5,230 bases of DNA from Clostridia bacterium (GTDB lineage Bacteria; Bacillota; Clostridia; Oscillospirales; Acutalibacteraceae): assembly GCA_900757335.1 (NCBI GenBank), contig CAAENL010000061.1, positions 1-5,230 of the forward strand, written 5' to 3'. The notes under the pieces were generated by a model. It ran no database searches, was not told the origin of the DNA, and saw only the letters and a program-made list of their open reading frames with translations. The translations under genes and the position numbers were made by a program. Shown piece by piece: positions 1 through 4,601 of the stretch (positions are counted from its first letter, which is position 1; every line of letters starts with the position of its first letter).

Positions 1-1833
1 ACGCACGTTAAATATAATATTACGGTAAATCAAAACTCACAAAATGTTTCAAATAACTGTTCAAATGTTACTGTTTATGTAAGATTTTGGCGTGACAATC
101 AGGGATATACGACCTATGGCTCAGGAACTTGCTACTGTAAAATCAACGGCACAACCTATTCTGCAACGGTTTCTTCAAGTCAAAAAATAACAGATTCGGG
201 CATAAATCTTTTCAGTAAAACTCTTGATATTTACCACAACAATGACGGAACAAAAACACTTACTTGTTCAGCGTGGATTGATATGAATACCCCTCTTACG
301 AGTAGTGAACAGTCCTATTCTCAAACACTTTCTACAATACCAAGAGCCAGCAAGCCAACGCTTAGTTCAAGTTCTGTTACTATGGGAAATTCTGTAACAA
401 TCTATACCAATCGAACTTCAAGCAGCTTCACACATAGTTTATATTATCAAATCGGCTCTGGCAGCTGGAATACTATTGGCACGGGTATCGTAACAAGCAA
501 AAGTTGGACAGTTCCGCTAAGCCTTGCAAACAGCACGCCGAATTCTACAAGTTTAAATGTAAAGCTTTGGCTTGAAACATATAACGGAAGCACATATATT
601 GGCTGTAATAGCGTATCGTTTACGGCTAATGTTCCCTCAAGCATGGTACCGACGATCAATTCTGTTAATTTATCCGAAGTAGTTTCGGGGATTTATGCTC
701 AATTCGGTGCCTACGTTCAAGGAAAATCAAAAATTTCAGGTAGTATTTCAGCGAACGGCAGTTATTCAAGCACGATTAAATCATATTCCGTAAGTATTAA
801 CGGAGCTTCATATACATCAAGCAGTTTTACAACGGGATTTTTGACTACGAGCGGCAGCAATACTTGCTCTGTAACAGTTAAAGACAGCAGGGGTCGGACT
901 AAATCACAAAGCGTAACTTTTAATGTTATAGCTTACGCAAATCCGGCGATTAATTCTTTTTCGGTTTCAAGATGTGACCAAGACGGAACTCCGAATGACG
1001 AAGGAGATTGTGCGAAATGTGTGGTATCGGCTTCGATTTCGAGCGTTAATAATGGCAATACAAAATCTTTTCAAATTAAGTATAAAAAGATATCAGAAAC
1101 CGAGTGGAGCATTTTTGATTTAGATAACACGAATTACGTGCTAAACACTACACAGATAATTCAAAATATTGATACCGAATCAGAGTACAATTTCAAAATG
1201 GTTGCTACTGATTTTTTTAGTTCTGCGGAGTATTCTCACAATCTTTCTACCGCTTACACACTTGTAGACTATAACCAAAGCGGAAAAGGCATGGCGATTG
1301 GTAAGGTTTCAACTCAAAACGCTTTTGAGATTAATATGGACACCAAAATTACGGGCGATTTAACTATTAACAATAAGACTATTTTTGATTTAATTTACCC
1401 CATAGGCTCAATTTATATGTCAGTAAATAGCACAAATCCCACCAATCTTTTTGGTGGGACATGGGTCACTTGGGGTCAGGGCAGAGTGCCTGTTGGAGTT
1501 AGTACAAGTGGAACTTTTAACAGCGTAGAAAAAACAGGTGGTTCAGAAACACACACTTTAACAATTGCACAAATGCCAAGCCATACTCACACTCAAAATT
1601 CACATAGACACAATTATGGAAGACCCGCACTTTTCGGAGGAGAAGACAGCGATGACGGAACAATTTTTACACCTCGCTATACAGGCCGAACATCTTCTCA
1701 GTACAAGGGAAATTCAAATGGCTGGACGGAAATGTCATACACAACGGCGACAAACCAAAATACTGGTGGCGGTGGTTCACATAACAATTTACAACCATAT
1801 ATAACTTGTTATATGTGGAAGCGAACAGCTTAA
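1..1833 (+). CDS. DUF859-type phage minor structural protein with Gp10/collar-like C-terminus (5' partial)
   Basis: Frame +1 is open from the first base, so the ATG at 283 is almost certainly internal; 610 residues are visible. Residues about 1-120 and 120-330 are Ser/Thr/Asn/Gly-rich beta-sandwich-like repeats typical of DUF859 tail proteins, including the family-like run TIPRASKPTLSSSSVTMGNS. A GMAIGKVS motif near residue 428, common before fibre tips in Gram-positive phages, leads into a short linker. Residues 466-610 match the Gp10 C-terminal/collar type: YPIGSIYMSV, LFGGTW, a histidine cluster (H518, H528, H530, H535, H537) and a terminal GGGGSHNNLQPY...MWKRTA with H594. In related tail proteins such histidines bind metal in trimeric tips. 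The likely role is host recognition or adsorption at the tail end; it directly precedes the lysis genes. The family call is firm and the receptor unknown. Confidence 0.9.
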   Translation, partial: THVKYNITVNQNSQNVSNNCSNVTVYVRFWRDNQGYTTYGSGTCYCKINGTTYSATVSSSQKITDSGINLFSKTLDIYHNNDGTKTLTCSAWIDMNTPLTSSEQSYSQTLSTIPRASKPTLSSSSVTMGNSVTIYTNRTSSSFTHSLYYQIGSGSWNTIGTGIVTSKSWTVPLSLANSTPNSTSLNVKLWLETYNGSTYIGCNSVSFTANVPSSMVPTINSVNLSEVVSGIYAQFGAYVQGKSKISGSISANGSYSSTIKSYSVSINGASYTSSSFTTGFLTTSGSNTCSVTVKDSRGRTKSQSVTFNVIAYANPAINSFSVSRCDQDGTPNDEGDCAKCVVSASISSVNNGNTKSFQIKYKKISETEWSIFDLDNTNYVLNTTQIIQNIDTESEYNFKMVATDFFSSAEYSHNLSTAYTLVDYNQSGKGMAIGKVSTQNAFEINMDTKITGDLTINNKTIFDLIYPIGSIYMSVNSTNPTNLFGGTWVTWGQGRVPVGVSTSGTFNSVEKTGGSETHTLTIAQMPSHTHTQNSHRHNYGRPALFGGEDSDDGTIFTPRYTGRTSSQYKGNSNGWTEMSYTTATNQNTGGGGSHNNLQPYITCYMWKRTA

Positions 1834-1851
1834 AAATTGCATAAAAAACAG

Positions 1852-1881
1852 CAATAAATCAATAATTTTGGGCATTTATTG
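1852..1881 (+). other. Inverted repeat just upstream of the endolysin ribosome binding site
   Basis: CAATAAAT (1852-1859) and ATTTATTG (1874-1881) are perfect 8-bp inverted repeats with a 14-base loop. The second arm ends directly against the AAAGGGG ribosome binding site at 1882-1888. No T-run follows, so it is not a normal terminator. It could be an mRNA processing or stability hairpin that tunes endolysin translation. The stem is entirely A/T-rich and therefore weak. Confidence 0.35.
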
Positions 1882-1898
1882 AAAGGGGAAATTTTAAA

Positions 1899-2561
1899 AT
1901 GAGTAAAAAAATATATTTAAGTCCGAGTTGTCAAATAAATAATGTTTATGCAAGTGGCAACACAAATGAGCAAGAACAATGCAACAGAATTGCAGAATTT
2001 GCGAAAACAGCTCTTGAAAGGTGTGGTTTTGAAGTTAAAAAAGCTCCGAAAGGACAAGCCATGACAAAGAGTATCAACGAAAGCAACAACTGGAGTGCAG
2101 ATTTGCATATACCGATTCATACTAATGCGTTTAATGGGCAGACTTTGGGCGGAACGCTTGTCATGATTTACAGTAACGATACTGAAAACAAAAAGGCTGG
2201 AAGTGCGATTTTGAATGCTGTTGCACCCATCTCTCCTGGTTCTGATTACAGTTTGAGAGTAAATCCAAGCCTTGCAGAATTAAATTCGACTAAAGCTATT
2301 GCCGTTTATGTTGAGTGTGAGTTTCACGATACAAAAGAAGGTGCAGATTGGATAATAAACAATGTTAAATCCCTTGGTGAAGCAATTTGTAAAGGCGTGT
2401 GCAATTATTATGGTGCTACATACAAAGAGGATTTTTCCGACAATTCTGACAAACTTTACAGAGTGCAAATTGGAGCATTTAAAGAAAAATCAAATGCAGA
2501 AAACTGCTTACAAAAAGCGAAAAACGCCGGATTTACCGACGCTTTTATAAAAGAGGAATAA
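1899..2561 (+). CDS. Phage endolysin: divergent N-acetylmuramoyl-L-alanine amidase (Amidase_3-like) with short SPOR-like tail
   Basis: This 220-residue protein should cut the amide bond between N-acetylmuramic acid and the stem peptide to release phage. Residues 1-172 have the Amidase_3 layout: a first strand KKIYLSPS, a glutamate-rich TNEQEQCNRIAEF helix (E24, E26), then ADLHIPIHTNAF with H70 and H74, and VECEFHDTKE with E139, E141 and H143. H74 (a zinc ligand) and E141 (catalytic) are the likeliest active-site residues by position. The usual GHGG motif after strand 1 is replaced by SPSCQ, as in a subgroup of Clostridia phage lysins, so the first zinc ligand is not obvious. Residues 186-220 (LYRVQIGAFKEKSNAENCLQKA...) resemble the first half of a SPOR peptidoglycan-binding domain. 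There is no signal peptide, fitting export through the holin. The start is supported by AAAGGGG ten bases upstream. Confidence 0.88.
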   Translation: MSKKIYLSPSCQINNVYASGNTNEQEQCNRIAEFAKTALERCGFEVKKAPKGQAMTKSINESNNWSADLHIPIHTNAFNGQTLGGTLVMIYSNDTENKKAGSAILNAVAPISPGSDYSLRVNPSLAELNSTKAIAVYVECEFHDTKEGADWIINNVKSLGEAICKGVCNYYGATYKEDFSDNSDKLYRVQIGAFKEKSNAENCLQKAKNAGFTDAFIKEE

Positions 2562-2563
2562 AT

Positions 2564-2845
2564 ATGAATCAATATGTATCAAAAATGATTATGGTTGCGA
2601 TACTAATTGAAGGAATCGTTACATATTTTAATGAGTTTTTTGTTTCGGGAAATATGCCGTGGCAGATGATTTGTAGTTTAGTATTGGGAATTATCACGTC
2701 CGTGTCTTATAAACTCGATTTACCTAAACACCTTGGTCTTAAATCTACTATTCCATATATTGGTAGTATTCTAACTGGTATTTTAATTTCTCGGGGGAGT
2801 AATTATCTTTTTGATATTTTAAAAGTTATCACTAATGAGAAATAA
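2564..2845 (+). CDS. Phage holin, small three-helix membrane protein
   Basis: The protein has 93 residues. Hydrophobic segments at about 7-25, 32-50 and 62-79 predict three membrane passes; the third (TIPYIGSILTGILISRGSNYLF) resembles the GxxLTGxxxSRG(A/S)NY stretch common in holin-like proteins of Clostridia phages. It starts two bases after the endolysin stop codon, and its ribosome binding site AGAGGA (2552-2557) lies inside the last endolysin codons, so the two are co-translated. The size and adjacency to the amidase fit a holin that forms the membrane lesion for endolysin release. The order endolysin then holin is the reverse of many phages but not rare. A strong terminator follows the stop by a single base. 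Confidence 0.8.
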   Translation: MNQYVSKMIMVAILIEGIVTYFNEFFVSGNMPWQMICSLVLGIITSVSYKLDLPKHLGLKSTIPYIGSILTGILISRGSNYLFDILKVITNEK

Positions 2846-2880
2846 AGGCTTGCTAATTTAGCGAGCCTGATTTTTTATTT
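2846..2880 (+). terminator. Intrinsic terminator of the phage late operon
   Basis: A 9-bp stem (2846-2854 with 2860-2868, one G-T wobble) has a 5-base AATTT loop. It is followed by GA and a T-run at 2871-2880 interrupted by one A. It begins immediately after the holin stop codon and separates the late genes from the convergent repressor gene. On the opposite strand the stem is followed by TTTATTT, so it may also stop repressor transcripts. Confidence 0.9.
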
Positions 2881-2903
2881 TTAAAAGAAATAGCTTTTAA
2901 AAA
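2878..2903 (-). terminator. AT-only hairpin downstream of the repressor gene
   Basis: TTTTTAAAAG (2878-2887) and CTTTTAAAAA (2894-2903) form a perfect 10-bp inverted repeat with a 6-base loop. It lies ten bases beyond the repressor stop codon, between two convergent genes. The stem is almost pure A/T and lacks a clean T-run, so it may be a weak terminator acting together with the bidirectional stem at 2846-2868. Confidence 0.45.
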
Positions 2904-2912
2904 TTCAATTAA

Positions 2913-3233
2913 TTAGTCTTGGGAATATTTTGAAATGAGATATTTAATATAGTCTTTTACTTCAAGTTTTGCCTTTGGTGGCATATCTTTGTAACATTCT
3001 AAGTCGGCAAACATTTTATTGTAATTTCTTTCATTTGATAATCCGAACAAATAGTCTGCACTAACATCAAAATATTTTATTATTTTTAAGAAACTTTCTT
3101 CATCTCTCAAAAATTGTTTATTGGATTCATAATTTCCTGCTTGTCTACCCGAAACACCCAGCAATTTTCCTAAATCTTCTTGTGTCATTCCTTTTTCTTC
3201 TCTTAGTTCTCTAAGTCTTTCACCAAAGCTCAT
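2913..3233 (-). CDS. XRE-family (Cro/C1-type) transcriptional repressor
   Basis: With the start at 3233 the protein has 106 residues. Residues about 5-62 are a complete HTH_3 fold: FGERLRELREEKGMTQEDLGKLLG, then GVSGRQAGNYESNKQ as the recognition region, and the family hallmark LKIIKYFDVSADYLFGLSN at about 49-67. There is no C-terminal LexA/CI-type peptidase domain, so RecA-triggered self-cleavage is not expected. The last 40 residues, Lys/Glu-rich, may mediate dimer contacts. The ATG at 3233 is preferred over an in-frame TTG at 3260 because GGGG (3241-3244) sits seven bases before it. It is divergent from the SLOG gene and separated from it by repeated operator-like palindromes, which implies autoregulation and control of the SLOG unit. 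It could be a lysogeny repressor or a dedicated cassette regulator. Confidence 0.9.
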   Translation of the reverse strand: MSFGERLRELREEKGMTQEDLGKLLGVSGRQAGNYESNKQFLRDEESFLKIIKYFDVSADYLFGLSNERNYNKMFADLECYKDMPPKAKLEVKDYIKYLISKYSQD

Positions 3234-3255
3234 ATTATCACCCCATAATAAATTT

Positions 3256-3269
3256 AGCAAATCATTTCT
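3256..3269. promoter_or_regulatory. Degenerate fourth operator-like site
   Basis: AGCAAATCATTTCT contains one perfect ATTTCT half-site and a weak AGCAAA half-site, with a spacing one base shorter than in the other sites. It is listed because its centre (about 3262.5) continues the roughly 30-bp periodicity of the three better sites and it lies just upstream of the repressor gene's start. Low confidence. Confidence 0.3.
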
Positions 3270-3284
3270 AAAATCAGTGAAAAT

Positions 3285-3299
3285 AGAAATATAATTACT
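3285..3299. promoter_or_regulatory. Operator-like site O3
   Basis: AGAAATATAATTACT has the left half-site AGAAAT and a right half-site with one change (ATTACT against ATTTCT), with 3 bases between them. It overlaps TATATT on the minus strand (3288-3293), which could be the -10 box of the repressor promoter, although no convincing -35 box is visible. Binding here would let the repressor limit its own synthesis. Confidence 0.6.
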
Positions 3300-3307
3300 A
3301 AAACATC

Positions 3308-3336
3308 TTGAATTAGAAATAATATTTCTGTATAAT
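3308..3336 (+). promoter_or_regulatory. Sigma-A-type promoter of the SLOG/membrane-protein operon
   Basis: TTGAAT (3308-3313) and a perfect TATAAT (3331-3336) are separated by exactly 17 bases. The predicted transcript start is near 3343, about 30 bases before the start codon. The whole spacer is taken up by the palindrome at 3315-3329, and a second palindrome begins just after the start site, so this promoter should be repressed by the divergent XRE protein. Confidence 0.8.
3315..3329. promoter_or_regulatory. Operator O1 within the promoter spacer
   Basis: AGAAATAATATTTCT is a perfect inverted repeat of 6-base arms around 3 bases. It lies exactly between the -35 and -10 boxes, where a bound repressor dimer would exclude RNA polymerase. 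Its reverse complement differs from O2 at only one of 15 positions. Confidence 0.8.
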
Positions 3337-3345
3337 ATTATTTTG

Positions 3346-3360
3346 AGAAATATTATTTCC
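3346..3360. promoter_or_regulatory. Operator O2 just downstream of the transcription start
   Basis: AGAAATATTATTTCC matches the reverse complement of O1 at 14 of 15 positions. Its centre is 31 bp from that of O1, about three helical turns, so two dimers would sit on the same face of the DNA. It ends two bases before the GGAGG ribosome binding site of the SLOG gene. Confidence 0.75.
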
Positions 3361-3375
3361 TTGGAGGTGATAATT

Positions 3376-3855
3376 ATGAAAGAAAAAATTTGTTGTTTTG
3401 CTGGGCACTCAAGTATTTTTGGTACAGAAGATTTGCCGGCAAAACTAAAAAAAGAAATTGTAAACTTAATTGAAAATCATAATGTAACTACTTTCTATAA
3501 TGGTGGTAAAGGTGATTTTGATTGGTTATGTGCTCATACGATTGATGATCTTAAAAAGGATTATCCCTTTGTAAAATCGTATTGTATACTTTCGTATATG
3601 CCTAAAGAAAAAGATGAATATGATAATACTTTAAAAATTTTTGACGATACAATTTACCCCGATATAGAAAAAATTCCACCCAGATTCGCTATAATAAAGC
3701 GAAATGAGTGGATGATTAAAAATTCTGATTTTCTGATTGCTTATGTTGAAAATCATTTTGGCGGTGCATATAAAACATTACAGTACGCTGAAAGAAGGAA
3801 GAATATAAAAATAATTAATTTGGTGGCTGAAAAAAGTGAATATGAAAGTTTTTAA
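3376..3855 (+). CDS. SLOG-family protein (YpsA/DUF1273-like)
   Basis: The 159-residue protein has the Rossmann-like SLOG layout. An N-terminal strand ends in CCFAGHSS (residues 6-13), the counterpart of FTGHR in YpsA-like proteins. A second strand follows with the loop TFYNGGKGDFDWLCA (39-53), a glycine-rich turn that in related proteins lines a nucleotide or nucleotide-derivative pocket. Later come KRNEWMIKNSDFLIAYVENHFGGAYKTL (108-135), with the usual GGAxxTLxYAxRR motif, and a final IKIINL strand. The ligand and reaction are unknown; SLOG proteins are proposed sensors or hydrolases of nucleotide-like molecules, some in defence systems. The ATG at 3376 is chosen over an upstream TTG at 3343 because GGAGG (3363-3367) lies eight bases before it and the TTG falls at the predicted transcript start. 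The gene overlaps the next one by 20 bases and is under the repressed promoter described above. Confidence 0.82.
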   Translation: MKEKICCFAGHSSIFGTEDLPAKLKKEIVNLIENHNVTTFYNGGKGDFDWLCAHTIDDLKKDYPFVKSYCILSYMPKEKDEYDNTLKIFDDTIYPDIEKIPPRFAIIKRNEWMIKNSDFLIAYVENHFGGAYKTLQYAERRKNIKIINLVAEKSEYESF

Positions 3856-4066
3856 AACTTTAGGAAATATGTTCCTAAAAATAATATGGCATTTGATGAG
3901 AACTGTTATTGCATGTATGCTTGCTTTCGATTTTTTTGCATTAGTTTTCATTGCTATTAAAAATACAACCGGTTATTGTAACCCTTTAATGGATAAGGTA
4001 ATAAACATTTCAATTAAATCAGCCAAACGAACTAAAGAAGAAGCATTGTGGCTATATGATAACTGA
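3836..4066 (+). CDS. Small single-pass membrane protein, unknown function
   Basis: The 76-residue protein has one strong hydrophobic segment at about residues 24-41 (VIACMLAFDFFALVFIAI, interrupted by D32). It is flanked by basic residues: K4, K7, K15 and R22 before it, and K42 then a Lys/Arg-rich tail KSAKRTKEE after it. No signal-peptide cleavage site or known domain is recognised. The GTG at 3836 is preferred because GGTGG (3822-3826) is nine bases upstream; ATG at 3842 is an alternative two codons later. Either start lies inside the end of the SLOG gene, so translation is probably coupled. A soluble sensor-like protein coupled to a tiny membrane protein is suggestive of a sensor/effector pair, but that is inference. 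A terminator follows 26 bases later. Confidence 0.68.
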   Translation: MNMKVFKTLGNMFLKIIWHLMRTVIACMLAFDFFALVFIAIKNTTGYCNPLMDKVINISIKSAKRTKEEALWLYDN

Positions 4067-4092
4067 AATTAAGTTTAAATACAACTAACATT

Positions 4093-4117
4093 ACGACCTT
4101 AAATGGTCGTTTTTTTA
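4093..4117 (+). terminator. Intrinsic terminator of the SLOG/membrane-protein operon
   Basis: ACGACC (4093-4098) and GGTCGT (4105-4110) form a 6-bp stem around a TTAAAT loop. The stem is followed directly by six further T residues. It lies shortly after the membrane-protein stop codon and isolates the cassette from what follows. Confidence 0.88.
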
Positions 4118-4238
4118 TACCCATTTTTACATTTAGTTTCAAATACCTACATATATAAACACATTAGGGAAAATTCTCCGAAAAACCGCCATTCATACAG
4201 TGACAAACTTTTTTAATCTGTGCCTATAAAATCTAATT

Positions 4239-4283
4239 AATAGCCAATATCTAAGTTTTTATCACATAGGTTAGCTATTTTTT
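4239..4283 (+). terminator. Possible weak terminator or attenuator hairpin
   Basis: AATAGC (4239-4244) pairs with GCTATT (4274-4279), and a run of T residues extends to 4283. The loop is long (29 bases) and contains CTAA (4251-4254), which could pair instead with TTAG at 4271-4274, giving two alternative folds. A long loop and a short AT-rich stem make it a poor classical terminator. Confidence 0.3.
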
Positions 4284-4344
4284 AAATTAAAAATGTCGGA
4301 AAGTGCGTAACCTGAAATAATTTAGGTATATACACTTGCAAAAA

Positions 4345-4369
4345 GGAGATTTTTAAGTTGTATAAATAA
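4345..4369 (+). other. Ribosome binding site followed by a three-codon mini-ORF (M-Y-K-stop)
   Basis: AAAAAGGAG ends at 4348 and a TTG lies nine bases later at 4358-4360, followed by TAT, AAA and the stop TAA. A good ribosome binding site ahead of a minimal ORF may mark a ribosome-loading leader or the remains of a lost gene. With so few codons, chance cannot be excluded. Confidence 0.25.
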
Positions 4370-4428
4370 GTTTTTGTCTTGTATCAAATCAAATCACAAA
4401 TAATATTCCGGCTTAAACAGGACATATT

Positions 4429-4434
4429 TATAAT
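4429..4434 (+). promoter_or_regulatory. Perfect -10 box ahead of the 4450-4491 terminator
   Basis: TATAAT matches the consensus exactly, but the best -35 at 17 bases (TTCCGG, 4406-4411) is poor. A weak alternative is TTGTAT (4379-4384), 16 bases, TAATAT (4401-4406). Either would start a transcript within about 40 bases of the downstream terminator, which would fit attenuation or a very short RNA. Confidence 0.3.
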
Positions 4435-4449
4435 GCCTAAATTTTAAAA

Positions 4450-4491
4450 AGCAGAGTTTGCACAACAACGTGTTAATCTCTGCTCTTTTTT
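4450..4491 (+). terminator. Strong intrinsic terminator upstream of the leader ORF
   Basis: AGCAGAG (4450-4456) pairs with CTCTGCT (4478-4484). An inner CAC/GTG stem (4461-4463 with 4470-4472) closes an AACAAC loop. A C and six T residues (4486-4491) follow. No gene upstream clearly needs it, since the previous operon already has its own terminator at 4093-4117, so an attenuator role for the sigma-like gene is plausible. Confidence 0.8.
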
Positions 4492-4511
4492 AGGTTCATG
4501 AGGACAAGCCT

Positions 4512-4553
4512 ATGGTGAAGCGGTGGTTTCTCTATTATATACGTTACCCATAG
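4512..4553 (+). CDS. Possible 13-residue leader peptide MVKRWFLYYIRYP
   Basis: An ATG at 4512 lies seven bases after GAGGA (4500-4504) and opens a 13-codon frame ending in TAG, 48 bases before the sigma-like gene. The peptide is basic and aromatic, with two Arg, one Lys, three Tyr, one Trp and one Phe. The ORF lies inside a hairpin: CTATGG at the start codon (4510-4515) pairs with CCATAG at the stop codon (4548-4553). With one bulge, TGA (4516-4518) also pairs with TTA (4544-4546). Ribosome movement through the ORF would melt this hairpin, as in leader-peptide regulation. No known peptide is recognised with certainty. Confidence 0.45.
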   Translation: MVKRWFLYYIRYP

Positions 4554-4601
4554 TCACTCCGAATTGTTTGAAAAAATCAAATAATTTGGAGGTTAGCGGT
4601 T

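Larger units (their letters stand above)
1..2880 (+). mobile_element. Prophage late region: tail fibre/baseplate to lysis module
   Basis: Three same-strand genes follow the usual late order of Firmicutes siphoviruses: minor structural protein, endolysin, holin, then an intrinsic terminator. The structural gene runs off the left edge, so the element extends leftwards. No integrase, attachment core or host gene is visible, so the right boundary is undetermined; the terminator at 2846-2880 ends only the late transcription unit. Whether the particle-forming genes upstream are intact cannot be judged from this window. Confidence 0.85.
4118..4601 (+). other. 484-base intergenic region with regulatory-looking elements
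   Basis: No long open frame with a good ribosome binding site is present. The region contains a weak terminator-like hairpin (4239-4283), an imperfect palindrome ACCTGAAATAATTTAGGT (4310-4327), a strong ribosome binding site before a three-codon ORF (4345-4369), a perfect TATAAT at 4429-4434, a strong terminator (4450-4491) and a 13-codon ORF (4512-4553). The stretch 4118-4238 shows nothing I can assign. The layout suggests a long untranslated leader or attenuator region ahead of the sigma-like gene. Confidence 0.55.

Noticed and set aside
283..285. ATG at 283 as the true start of the tail protein
   Set aside because: The frame is open to base 1 and the upstream residues are of the same DUF859 beta-repeat type, with no ribosome binding site before 283. 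The gene starts outside the window.
447..659. Minus-strand 70-codon ORF
   Set aside because: It lies antisense within the tail protein, has no ribosome binding site, and its residues resemble no protein family.
1565..1804. Plus-strand 79-codon ORF in another frame of the collar-like domain
   Set aside because: The overlapping frame encodes a well recognised domain; this frame has no ribosome site or plausible fold.
1917..2120. Minus-strand 67-codon ORF opposite the endolysin
   Set aside because: Antisense shadow of conserved amidase motifs, with no start signal.
2280..2550. ORFs at 2280-2468 (minus) and 2362-2550 (plus) within the endolysin
   Set aside because: Both overlap the C-terminal half of the amidase and its SPOR-like tail and lack ribosome binding sites.
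2846..2912. Prophage attachment core after the lysis genes
   Set aside because: Only the terminator and an AT-rich inverted repeat are seen. Without the other end of the element no direct repeat can be matched.
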